A program made the translations under genes and the position numbers. A stretch of 64,000 nt of DNA from the NCBI GenBank assembly GCA_963697695.1, contig OY969094.1, positions 2,702,949-2,766,948 of the forward strand, given 5' to 3'. Origin of the DNA: VRUE01 sp963697695. GTDB taxonomy: Bacteria; Actinomycetota; Thermoleophilia; Solirubrobacterales; 70-9. This document shows, piece after piece, positions 27,816 through 35,651 of the stretch. How positions within the stretch are numbered: the stretch's first letter is position 1; every line of letters begins with the position of its first letter. Under the pieces are notes generated by a model. That model was not told where the DNA came from. It ran no database searches and worked only from the letters and a program-made list of their open reading frames with translations.

Positions 27816-28712
27816 ATGCACAAGAAGCGCAATAGAAGGAGGGCGGCTCTTGCGGCAATCGTTGCCGGCATGCTCGCCATGCTCGCCTTCGCGGGAAGCG
27901 CCTCCGCGAAACTGACGGGTGAGTTCACCCGCTTTGCCCCATGCCCCTACACCAACGCAGAAGTAAAACGCTGCCTTTACTCAGAGACCAAAGGCGGCAG
28001 CGTCGTGCTCGGCACAAAGACGGTGACGATCACAGGCACGACCGTCCTGCAGGGCGGCCTGACCAAACCCAACGAAGCAGGCGTGCGCAGCCTCGTCGCC
28101 CCTAAAACCGGCGTCGCGCTCTCCAAAGTCCCCCAGGCGGTCCCCGGTGGCCTGCTCGGCATCGTGCCGCCTGAAAAATCCCCGCTGCTGGTCAAACTGC
28201 TCTCGGCGTTCTTCTTCGAAAATGCCCTGACCGGCGTCAACTCAACCCTTGAACTGGCCAAAACGGTCGGCGACGTCAAGGTCAACGAAAACGCGCTTGC
28301 CGAAAGAATCGGCGTAGCCCTTGAAATGCCGGTGAAGCTGAAGCTCGATAACCCCTTCCTCGGCAAAAGCTGTTACGTCGGCAGCTCCGGCTCGCCGATC
28401 ACCTTCAAACTGACATCCGGCTTCACATCTCCGCCGCTGCCCAACAAACCGATCGAAGGCGCTGCGGGCGAACTGTCGCTGCTCGAAGAAGGCGCCGTCC
28501 TTCGCCTCGACAACGCCAAACTCGTCGACAACGCATGGTCTGCACCGACGGCGAGTGGCTGTGGAGGGATCCTCTCCTTCCTCGTCAACCCGATCATCAA
28601 CTCTCAGATCGGGCTGCCCTCAGCCGCAGGCAAAAACACGGTGATCCTGAACAACACGATCTGGCAGGCACCGGCCTTCGCCGTTAAAACCAATGACGAA
28701 GAAAATCCCTAG
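27816..28712 (+). CDS. Module A: ~298-aa exported protein (array family 5)
   Basis: Basic start MHKKRNRRR and a signal peptide ending GSASA, then LTGEFTRFAPCPYTNAEVKRC. Contains repeated beta-prone segments, a hydrophobic stretch near residues 118-135, and a conserved C-terminus FAVKTNDEENP, found in all four family members (here, 38959, 50378 and 51489). No domain recognised. Start supported by AAGGAG. It is separated from the DUF11-like gene by 59 bp and is probably in the same transcript. Confidence 0.75.
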   Translation: MHKKRNRRRAALAAIVAGMLAMLAFAGSASAKLTGEFTRFAPCPYTNAEVKRCLYSETKGGSVVLGTKTVTITGTTVLQGGLTKPNEAGVRSLVAPKTGVALSKVPQAVPGGLLGIVPPEKSPLLVKLLSAFFFENALTGVNSTLELAKTVGDVKVNENALAERIGVALEMPVKLKLDNPFLGKSCYVGSSGSPITFKLTSGFTSPPLPNKPIEGAAGELSLLEEGAVLRLDNAKLVDNAWSAPTASGCGGILSFLVNPIINSQIGLPSAAGKNTVILNNTIWQAPAFAVKTNDEENP

Positions 28713-28743
28713 CCGCAGCGGCTCACAAGGAGATGATGAGACA

Positions 28744-29364
28744 ATGAAACTCAAGGCAACACGCATCCTCTTGGCGGGCGTGCTTGCGCTGATGCTCGGC
28801 TCTGTTTTTGCCGGCTCGGCCGCTGCTGCACCCGCCTGGAAGTTCGAAGGCAAATCGCTGGAAGGAAAAGAGGTGATCGTGGGTGCTGCCATCGACAGCA
28901 GCCTGACGATCCCCGGTCTGACCACGAAATGCGCCAACTTCCTCTACAAAGTGACGATTGAAAACAGCGCAGGAACCGGTAAAGGAAGCGTCACCGAACT
29001 GCCGCTGTTCAACTGCACCACGAGCAGCAAATACTGCACGGTCGACACGATCGGCGCAGAAAAACTGCCCTGGGCAGCGCAGCTGAAAACCGTATCGACC
29101 AAAAACTACATCTGGATCGAAGGAATCAGGGTCTCGATCCTCTACGGCGGAGAATCCTGCGCCCTGGGGGAAACGATGGTCGCCGTCACCGGCACCGCCG
29201 GAGGCCTGCTTGACAACACGACCGAAACCGCCACCTTCGACGCGGCAAGCTTCAGCGCCACAGGAGCCAAACTGACGGCGCTGAGCACCTCGATCGAATG
29301 GAAAGGCGTGTTCCCGACCGAAGCATTCGAATGGCACAGGGGACAGGCGCTTACCGTCTCCTAG
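28744..29364 (+). CDS. Module A: ~206-aa exported Cys protein (array family 6)
   Basis: ATG 28744 follows AAGGAG (28727-28732), and the signal peptide ends AAAA-PAWKF. The mature part has Cys in TTKCANF, FNCTT, KYCTVD and ESCALG. The segment SCAL-x(4)-VAVTGT resembles TCAL-x(5)-VTGS of the TTA-rich family 1, suggesting a distant relation with normal GC codon use. A perfect copy lies at 39887. Function unknown. Confidence 0.75.
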   Translation: MKLKATRILLAGVLALMLGSVFAGSAAAAPAWKFEGKSLEGKEVIVGAAIDSSLTIPGLTTKCANFLYKVTIENSAGTGKGSVTELPLFNCTTSSKYCTVDTIGAEKLPWAAQLKTVSTKNYIWIEGIRVSILYGGESCALGETMVAVTGTAGGLLDNTTETATFDAASFSATGAKLTALSTSIEWKGVFPTEAFEWHRGQALTVS

Positions 29365-30167
29365 CGCCTCCCGGCAAGGCCAGGAGCGCCGCAGTCCTTG
29401 CGGCGCTCCTGGTTGCGCTCTTTGTCGCCTCGGGGTGTGGGGGGGACTCTGAGGACTCTGGGACGCAGGGCACCCAGAGCTCCACCCAGAGCGCAGCGGT
29501 CGATGGATCGGGCGCCGATGCCACCACGCCCTCTTCCAAGGCTTCCTCGAAACAGGGAGCCAAGACAGGCAAAGGCAATGGCTCCTCGCCCGCCTCATCG
29601 AAGACTTCACAGCCCAACCAAGCCCAAGGCAAGCAGGCCCCGCCGCCGGCCATCCCCAAAGGCCCACGCGAGCCCGAAGCCACGCCCGAGCAGCGTGCCG
29701 AGGCGACCGTCGCCTCGATCACCCTCCTCAGCCCCGCGATCGGAGCCCCGGCAGGAGAATCCACCTCGCCTCTCCCCGCCGCCTACACCTGCAACGGCAA
29801 GGACACATCGCCGCCCCTGCGCTGGTCGGGCGTCCCCGCGGGGACCCAGGAACTGGTCCTCTTCGTGATGAACCTCGTTCCCGTCAATGAAGAGCTCTTC
29901 TTCGACTGGGCCCTCGCCGGCATCGACCCCGGCCTCGAAGAACTGAAGGAAGGAGAGCTGCCCAAGGGCGCTGTCCTCGGCCGAAACGGCCACGGCAACC
30001 GGGCCTACTCGATCTGCCCCCAAGGCAAAGCCGAAACCTACATCTTCGCTCTCTACGCGCTGCCGCAGAGGCTCAATGCGAAGCCCGGCTTCGATCCGCT
30101 GACGCTGCGCAAAGAGGTGATGGACCTCTCCGGGAACGTGGGGTTGATGGCGGTGGGGGTGGGGTAG
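29331..30167 (+). CDS. Module A: PEBP (YbhB/YbcL)-type lipoprotein
   Basis: About 278 aa from ATG 29331 (ATG 29298 is also open). The lipobox VASGC is followed by a long Ser/Thr/Gln/Pro-rich spacer (about 100 residues) that would hold the domain off the membrane. The phosphatidylethanolamine-binding/Raf-inhibitor-like fold follows: YTCNGKDTSPPLRWSGVP, the ELVLFVMN strand, DWALAGID and the FALYALP element. It overlaps the previous gene by 34 nt. A G7 run codes the residues just after the lipid Cys. A near-identical copy is at 40474. Confidence 0.85.
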   Translation: MAQGTGAYRLLAPPGKARSAAVLAALLVALFVASGCGGDSEDSGTQGTQSSTQSAAVDGSGADATTPSSKASSKQGAKTGKGNGSSPASSKTSQPNQAQGKQAPPPAIPKGPREPEATPEQRAEATVASITLLSPAIGAPAGESTSPLPAAYTCNGKDTSPPLRWSGVPAGTQELVLFVMNLVPVNEELFFDWALAGIDPGLEELKEGELPKGAVLGRNGHGNRAYSICPQGKAETYIFALYALPQRLNAKPGFDPLTLRKEVMDLSGNVGLMAVGVG

Positions 30168-30191
30168 GCGATGCAAGCGGGATACGAGATA

Positions 30192-30241
30192 GAAAACACC
30201 GGATTGGAAAACTTGACCGGTGGGCTGAGATCAGAGATCCT
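30192..30241 (+). promoter_or_regulatory. Array promoter P2: GAAAAC-N9-GAAAAC-TTGACC-N17-GATCCT
   Basis: GAAAAC at 30192 and 30207, TTGACC 30213-30218, GATCCT 30236-30241. It is followed by an 11-bp leader hairpin (30246-30276), ACCGTAA (30279-30285) and the AGAGGA site of the gene at 30306. Confidence 0.55.
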
Positions 30242-30305
30242 CTCACCCGTGAGGAGGGAGTCTCTCTCCTCACGGGAAACCGTAACCGAGTAAGAGAGGA
30301 ATTGC

Positions 30306-31001
30306 ATGAGCTACTCAAAGCACACTTTCCGTGCCTTTGGTCTGTGCCTCGCTGCTGCCCTCAGCCTGGTGGCCTTTTTCGCCATCAGTGCTCAGGCGCA
30401 AGAACTGAGGATCTTAGGTGCCAAAGCGGGAGCATCGGAATCAGTCGGTGGAGAAGCAGTCACCGAAGGGTTACTCTTAGTTCCGGCTCAAGAACTGATT
30501 ATTCATTGCGCAAAATTCGCCGTCAATGAAGGTACCGCGTTAGTCGACGGTACAATTCATGGAACGATCGCATTCAGTGGATGTACAACATTACAAAAAA
30601 ATGTACTTGTACCGGGCTGCAAACCAGCCGAACCGATTAGCGCCAAAGGTTTATCATTACTAATTTTACATAATAGTAAAAACTACGTTTTAATCGAGCC
30701 GTCCAAAAATGCGAAAGGTGAATTTGAACCGTTCACCACGATCAAATTCAACGAAGAAACGTGTGGCCTGCCCCCGGCAAATAAAGTCACCGGTTCTGTT
30801 GTCGTTGAATGTCTGACTGCAGCGAAAGCATCTGGAAACTGCAGTGAAGAACTCGTGAAACACGAAATTACGCCAGCACCTGCAGCATTATTCCCAGGCG
30901 ACAAACTGAGCTTCGGTCTGAACCCGGCAACCCTTGATGGGGTTGCTTCGGCGTTCCTGACTGGCGGTAAAGCAGGCTGCAAATGGAGTGGAGTGGTATA
31001 G
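30306..31001 (+). CDS. Module B: TTA-rich exported protein (array family 1)
   Basis: 231 aa. Signal peptide to ISAQA, then a mature domain with family motifs EGLLLVPAQELIIHC, SGCTT, PGCKP, LLILHNSKNYVLIEP, FNEETCGLPP, VECLTA and a late GKAGCKW. It differs from the other family members at the C-terminus (CKWSGVV instead of FNxLI) and has an insertion around KNAKGEFE. The mature region is AT-rich with about 10 TTA codons. It is the first gene of module B, behind promoter P2 and closed by hairpin H1 copy 2. Confidence 0.75.
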   Translation: MSYSKHTFRAFGLCLAAALSLVAFFAISAQAQELRILGAKAGASESVGGEAVTEGLLLVPAQELIIHCAKFAVNEGTALVDGTIHGTIAFSGCTTLQKNVLVPGCKPAEPISAKGLSLLILHNSKNYVLIEPSKNAKGEFEPFTTIKFNEETCGLPPANKVTGSVVVECLTAAKASGNCSEELVKHEITPAPAALFPGDKLSFGLNPATLDGVASAFLTGGKAGCKWSGVV

Positions 31002-31062
31002 CCTATAGTGTTGTTGCGTGAGATGTGTGCGGTTGCTTAAACGCAATTGCTGCGCCCCCAAC

Positions 31063-31094
31063 GATGCGGACCGCGCTAACACGCGGTCCGCATC
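31063..31094 (+). terminator. Array hairpin H1 (copy 2)
   Basis: 13-bp stem GATGCGGACCGCG/CGCGGTCCGCATC with a 6-nt loop, 60 bp after the module B family-1 stop. The upstream small TCACAC dyad seen in the other copies is degenerate here. Confidence 0.6.
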
Positions 31095-31175
31095 AAACGG
31101 GGCCGAGGGGAGTTAAAGCAGAGGGAAGACTGGGCGACACAAGAGTCAGGGACAAAGGGGACACAGGGAGAAGTA

Positions 31176-31364
31176 ATGAGCAGGGAAATAGAAAACATCG
31201 CTCACAAGTGCTGGCGCGATCACGCAGCCTCCACTATCTATAAGGACTTCAGCATCAACGGCTCGCCAATAGGCGGGCCTTGTGCATTTGCCGGGTGGGT
31301 TCCCGGCAGCTTGCAAACCAACGGGCTGCGCGGAATCGCCGGCCACTGAGCAGAGGAGAGCTAG
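31176..31364 (+). repeat. Leader repeat L (copy 2) upstream of the module B collagen-like gene
   Basis: Most of the 363-bp gap 31002-31364 is hairpin H1 plus this leader. It matches copy 1 closely and includes the GCCGGG/CCCGGC stem and the GCAGAGGAGAG segment. An open frame of 57 codons (31176-31349) begins after a GGGAG sequence, and most of its residues, including the C-terminus, are matched in copy 3. Confidence 0.7.
31191..31240 (+). promoter_or_regulatory. Array promoter L2: GAAAAC-N15-TGGCGC-N17-TATCTA
   Basis: GAAAAC 31191, TGGCGC 31212, TATCTA 31235, with the same spacings as L1 and L3. Lies ahead of the collagen-like/FN3 fusion ORF. Confidence 0.45.
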
Positions 31365-32101
31365 GTGTTGCAGAGAATCCGTGAGCAGGTCGGCAGTGCC
31401 GGTCTAATCGTGGTGAAGGGCCCCAGGGGACCCCGCGGCAAGCAGGGCAAGCCAGACCCGGCAGGACCCCAGGGCGCCCAAGGCGACCCGGGCACTCGCG
31501 GTACCCCAGGCACCAACGGCAAAAGCATCCTCGTGACCCCGATCGCCGCTGGCGTCGCCGAATGCGCCGAAAAAGGCGGTGCCTTCGTCGAAGAGGAAGA
31601 CGGCACCCCCAAAGTCGAAGTCTGCACGGGAGAAGAAGGCGAACCGGGCAAAGAAGGCTCCCCTTGGACAGCGGGCGGCACCCTTCCCGCAGGCGCCACC
31701 GAGGTCGGCGCTTGGACCGTCGCCGGGGCTCCTGCCGACGGCGAAGTCTCCACCGCGATCTCCTTCCCGATCCTGCTGGAAAAACCAGCCCTAAGCGAAG
31801 CCCATTTCCACTACCTAGCGCTTGCGGACGCTCCAACCACGGCCTGTCCCGCGATCAATCACAACCTGCCCAGCGCCGCTCCCGGCGAGCTCTGCGTCTA
31901 TGAGACCGTGAAACCGAACGCCACCTCCACGGGGATCTTCAATCTCTTCGGTAACGAAGGCGCAAAAGGCGCCAGCAGGGCCGGTGCGCTGCTCAGCTTC
32001 ACGATGAGCGCCGCCGGACGCGCAGCTGGGACCTTCGCGGTGACCGGTTGTCGACTGACCCGCCACTCCCCGAAGGGGATCCGAACAAATGCGCTGCCTG
32101 A
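31365..32101 (+). pseudogene. Degenerate collagen-like gene portion of the module B fusion
   Basis: Compared with 19974-20843 it starts with GTG, lacks the membrane anchor and several triplets, and carries a 1-nt deletion that removes its stop. Yet about 280 nt coding the domain after the triplets (from about 31515) are almost unchanged from copy A. The pattern fits recent decay or replacement by partial gene conversion. If translated it would probably stay cytoplasmic. Confidence 0.55.
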
Positions 32102-35100
32102 GCCTATGAGCAAAGGCGTTAGCCCGGGCGGCTCCAAGCCGCCCGGGCTAACGCCTCAGAGCACGATGAGAAGCCGAGGGAAGGACCACCGCAAGATGAA
32201 CCGCCTCACCGCCCCCCTCGCGGCCTCTGCGGTGGCCCTGCTTTCCCTGGCTCTCTGGACGGCAACAGCTGCAGCCGTCCCTCCCAAAGTCATCTCCACG
32301 AGCTTCTCGGCCGGCACCGACTCCGCGGTCCTTAAAGCCCAGATCAACCCCGAAGGCAAAGCGACGCTCTACCACTTCGAGTACGGCGCAGCGGATTGCT
32401 CGGCCAACCCTTGCACCTCGATTCCCGTCCCAGACGCCCAGATCCCCTCCTCCACCGAACCGAAAACGGTCGAAGCCGAAGTCAAAGGCCTCACTCCAGG
32501 CACGACCTACCACTTCCGCCTCCTCGCTAAAAACCCCCAAGGCGAAAAAACCGAAAGCCCTGACGACACCTTCACCACCTACCTGCCGCCGCAGCAATTC
32601 GGTGCCTGCCCCAACGACTCCCTGCGCAAAGCCAACCAGAGCTTCCCCCCACCGGAATACTCAAGCGCCAACCTGCCCGACTGCAGGGTCTATGAGCAGG
32701 CGTCTCCTGTTAACAAGAATGCGGGGGATGTGACGGGGACGGTGCCTTCAGTCAAAGCGTCCCTCTCCGGCGATGGAATCATGTTTGCCAGTAGCTCTGG
32801 TGTGCCCGGCGGCGTCGGCTCTCAGGAACTTCCCGTCTATCTCGCCACGCGCAGCTCGGAAGGCTGGTCCACCCAGGGCCTGCTTCCCCCCGGCGACACC
32901 GGGCAAATCGCCCAGGTGCTGGGCTGGTCTCCGGACTTCTCCAAGATCTTCACCCTGGCAATCAAACTGGGCGAACCGCAGTCCGCAACGACTTTCCTGA
33001 CCCGCCCTCGCTCAGAACAGGCGCCGGAGCAGATCGTCGACTACACCACCGAACTGAGACCGCTTTTGGCCGGGACCTCTGACGATGGCTCGGTCGTCCT
33101 CTTCGAATCCCAAATCGCGCTGTTGCCAGGGGCCGTGGCGGGCAAATCCAACGTCTACGCATGGGAGAGGGAAAGCAAAGCGCTCAGCCTCGTGAGCATC
33201 TTCAACGAAGGCGCGTCCCCGCTCCAGGGCGCCTTCGCTGGTTCCTATGACTGGGTCAAAGGCACAACTCCAGGGTCGCTCTCAGAAGGCGGTGCCGCCC
33301 GTGAGTACTACACCCAGGACCAGCACGCGATCTCCGCCGACGGCTCCGCTTCTTACTTCACCGCCGCCGGCTCGGGCCAGTTCTACCTGCGAAGGAACCC
33401 GACCGAGCCGCAGAGCCCAATCGATGGGGAAGGCAAATGCACCGATCCGGCGCTTGCCTGCACGATCAACGTCTCGGCCTCTCAGAAGACCAACGGCGAC
33501 AGCCCCAGCGGCAAAGACCCGGCAGGAACCCGTCCCGCTGCCTTTATGGCTGCGAGCAAGGATGGCTCGGTCTCCTTCTTTACGTCTTCAGAGAAGCTGA
33601 CCAACGATGCCACCACGGGTCCTGAACAAGAACCGGCAGCTATTGCGCGGGCGGACATCGATGCGGACCCGGGGAGCATCGATGCTGATTTCTTGCCCAC
33701 TCACGCGACAGCCCTTACCACCAACGCCACCCACATCTATTGGGTCAACCTCGATAAAGCGGCGATCTCTCGCGCCAAACTCGATGGGACCGACGTCGAA
33801 GATGAATTCATCGCAGGCGTCATCAGTGCGAGGGGCCTGGCCGTGAACTCCACTCACATCTATTGGACGGACAAAAGCACAGGCGTCATCGCCCGCGCCA
33901 AACTCGACGGAACAGATATCGAACCTGAATTCATCAAAGAAGCCGGCAAACCCGAAGGCGTGACGGTTAATGGCACCCATGTTTATTGGACCAGTTGCGA
34001 AAGTAGTAAAGGCTTCATCGGCAGAGCGAAACTCGATGGGACGGATGTGGCGGCGAAACTCGTGGACGTTTTTACTCCCTGTGTGGAGCTCTTCGATATA
34101 GCCGCTGATGCCACTCACGTCTATTGGATGGATTCCAACACGGATAGCTTCAGCCGAATCAGCCGAGCAAAACTAGACGGCAGCGACTACCTGATCACCT
34201 TCATCTTCCTCGAAAAAAAAGTCGGCAAAGGCATCGCCCTCGACGTCACCCATATCTACTGGGCAACCCAGGCAAACGACGCTATTGGGCGAGCCAAACT
34301 CAACGGAGAAGGGGCCGCGACAGAAGAGGAACCGGAACTCCTCAAAGGCATCACCTCCCCCCAAGGTCTTGCCGTCGACGCCACCAACATCTACTGGTCA
34401 TCAAACGGAGAATCTCCACCCAATCCCGGCAACGACCTCTACCGCTACGACGCCAGCACGGGAACGCTGGTCGACGTCGCTCCCGATGCTGCAGATGCGA
34501 ACGGGATCGATGTCCAGGGTGTGCTCGGAGCCTCCGAGAATGGATCCCACGTCTACTTCGCCGCCAACGGAGTGCCGGCGGGGGTGACCAACTCGCCTAA
34601 TGCTCAAGGGGAAAGCGCGGCGGGGGGGAGTTGCGAGGGCGGCATAGGTTCAACCAGCGGCGTTTGTAACTTTTACCTGTGGCGCGAAGGGGTCGCCGGA
34701 CTTACCTTCATCGCACGGCTTGAGGTGGGGGGCCTTGGCCTTGAAACTGACGCAGCTAATTGGGCAGCGACGCCAACGGGCATTTTTCCCGACTCCAACT
34801 TCCAAAAGTCCTCACGGATCAGCCCAGACGGCCAGACCCTGCTCTTTCGCTCCCAACGCCAGCTGACCGACTACGACAACGAAGGCACGGCCCAGATCTA
34901 CCGCTACCGCGCTGGAGAGAGCGGGGTGAGTTGCGTCTCCTGCAACCCGACCGGGATGGAGCCGACAGGCGGAGCCCGGTTCGGCACCATCTTCCCGGCG
35001 GTGATCAACCCCAAACGGCCCTCCTCCTACCTCGGTCACAACCTCTCCGCCGACGGCAACCGGGTCTTCTTCGAGACGACCAATCCGCTGGTCGTCAACG

Positions 35101-35651
35101 ACGTGAACGGCGAGGACGGCTGTCCGCCCAGCGGCTCGGTCCTGCAGAGCTTCCCCGCCTGCACGGACGTCTATGAGTGGGAGGCTGCTGGCACCGGCAG
35201 CTGCGAAGCCAAACTCGCCTACGCGGACGGGGGCTGCCTCTACCTCCTCTCCACCGGAGTAGGCAAAGAGCCCGCCCTGATCGCCGATGCCTCGGCCAGC
35301 GGAGACGATGTCTTCTTCTTCACCCGCTCCCGCTTGGTCGGCCAAGACCAAGACGGCCTGATCGACGTCTATGACGCCAGGGCAGGCGGCGGCCTTGCTT
35401 CCCAGAACGAGCCGCCGAAGGTGGATTGCGAGGCCGAAGCGGGTTGCCTGCCACCGCCGCCTCCCGCTCCGCCGCTGGAGACGCCTAACACTCGAGTGCC
35501 CCGCGAAGGCAATCCCAAAGTCGCCGGTAAGCCGAAATGCCCCAAAGGCAAGCACCGCGTCAAAGGCCGCTGCGTGAAGAAGAAAAAAGCCAAAGGCGGC
35601 AAAGGCAAAGGAAGGAAGCCAGCCAGTAAGAGCAGGAGGGCAGGACGATGA
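31365..35651 (+). CDS. Module B: fused collagen-like + FN3/YWTD-propeller ORF (1428 aa)
   Basis: One uninterrupted frame spans what are two genes in module A. Residues 1-230 correspond to the collagen-like protein, but the hydrophobic anchor is missing. There are only about 11 Gly-X-Y triplets with one Gly-to-Asp break (KPDPAG). A 1-nt deletion near 32058 moves translation past the ancestral stop (32099-32101 in the other frame) and through the hairpin region. From Met at 32196 it is a full FN3/YWTD protein (about 1151 aa) with its own signal peptide, now internal, and an AAGGA site. The likely functional product starts at 32196. The YWTD section differs from A and C, with about seven regular ~40-aa repeats (HIYW, AKLDGTD). 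Basic tail CPKGKHRVKGRC. The stop overlaps the next start. Confidence 0.75.
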   Translation: MLQRIREQVGSAGLIVVKGPRGPRGKQGKPDPAGPQGAQGDPGTRGTPGTNGKSILVTPIAAGVAECAEKGGAFVEEEDGTPKVEVCTGEEGEPGKEGSPWTAGGTLPAGATEVGAWTVAGAPADGEVSTAISFPILLEKPALSEAHFHYLALADAPTTACPAINHNLPSAAPGELCVYETVKPNATSTGIFNLFGNEGAKGASRAGALLSFTMSAAGRAAGTFAVTGCRLTRHSPKGIRTNALPEPMSKGVSPGGSKPPGLTPQSTMRSRGKDHRKMNRLTAPLAASAVALLSLALWTATAAAVPPKVISTSFSAGTDSAVLKAQINPEGKATLYHFEYGAADCSANPCTSIPVPDAQIPSSTEPKTVEAEVKGLTPGTTYHFRLLAKNPQGEKTESPDDTFTTYLPPQQFGACPNDSLRKANQSFPPPEYSSANLPDCRVYEQASPVNKNAGDVTGTVPSVKASLSGDGIMFASSSGVPGGVGSQELPVYLATRSSEGWSTQGLLPPGDTGQIAQVLGWSPDFSKIFTLAIKLGEPQSATTFLTRPRSEQAPEQIVDYTTELRPLLAGTSDDGSVVLFESQIALLPGAVAGKSNVYAWERESKALSLVSIFNEGASPLQGAFAGSYDWVKGTTPGSLSEGGAAREYYTQDQHAISADGSASYFTAAGSGQFYLRRNPTEPQSPIDGEGKCTDPALACTINVSASQKTNGDSPSGKDPAGTRPAAFMAASKDGSVSFFTSSEKLTNDATTGPEQEPAAIARADIDADPGSIDADFLPTHATALTTNATHIYWVNLDKAAISRAKLDGTDVEDEFIAGVISARGLAVNSTHIYWTDKSTGVIARAKLDGTDIEPEFIKEAGKPEGVTVNGTHVYWTSCESSKGFIGRAKLDGTDVAAKLVDVFTPCVELFDIAADATHVYWMDSNTDSFSRISRAKLDGSDYLITFIFLEKKVGKGIALDVTHIYWATQANDAIGRAKLNGEGAATEEEPELLKGITSPQGLAVDATNIYWSSNGESPPNPGNDLYRYDASTGTLVDVAPDAADANGIDVQGVLGASENGSHVYFAANGVPAGVTNSPNAQGESAAGGSCEGGIGSTSGVCNFYLWREGVAGLTFIARLEVGGLGLETDAANWAATPTGIFPDSNFQKSSRISPDGQTLLFRSQRQLTDYDNEGTAQIYRYRAGESGVSCVSCNPTGMEPTGGARFGTIFPAVINPKRPSSYLGHNLSADGNRVFFETTNPLVVNDVNGEDGCPPSGSVLQSFPACTDVYEWEAAGTGSCEAKLAYADGGCLYLLSTGVGKEPALIADASASGDDVFFFTRSRLVGQDQDGLIDVYDARAGGGLASQNEPPKVDCEAEAGCLPPPPPAPPLETPNTRVPREGNPKVAGKPKCPKGKHRVKGRCVKKKKAKGGKGKGRKPASKSRRAGR
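32115..32155 (+). terminator. 19-bp perfect hairpin inside the module B fusion ORF
   Basis: GGCGTTAGCCCGGGCGGCT (32115-32133) pairs perfectly with 32137-32155 across a CCA loop. It corresponds to the intergenic hairpin of module A and would be in coding sequence if the fusion is read. Confidence 0.65.

Larger units (their letters stand above)
27109..30134 (+). repeat. Near-identical 3.0-kb block, copy 1 (partner at 38252-41277)
   Basis: From the end of the DUF11-like gene through the PEBP lipoprotein gene the sequence matches the partner 11,143 bp downstream with only a few silent differences near the start. The two exported proteins within it are residue-identical. Outside the block the copies diverge clearly. 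Confidence 0.9.

Noticed and set aside
27816..28712. Family 5 as a sortase-anchored protein
   Set aside because: No LPxTG-like motif or C-terminal hydrophobic helix; the chain ends in an acidic peptide.
31365..31550. Known riboswitch (ydaO or GEMM type) in the collagen-gene leaders
   Set aside because: The leader lacks the core sequences I know for those classes; only a generic GCCGGG/CCCGGC stem is present.
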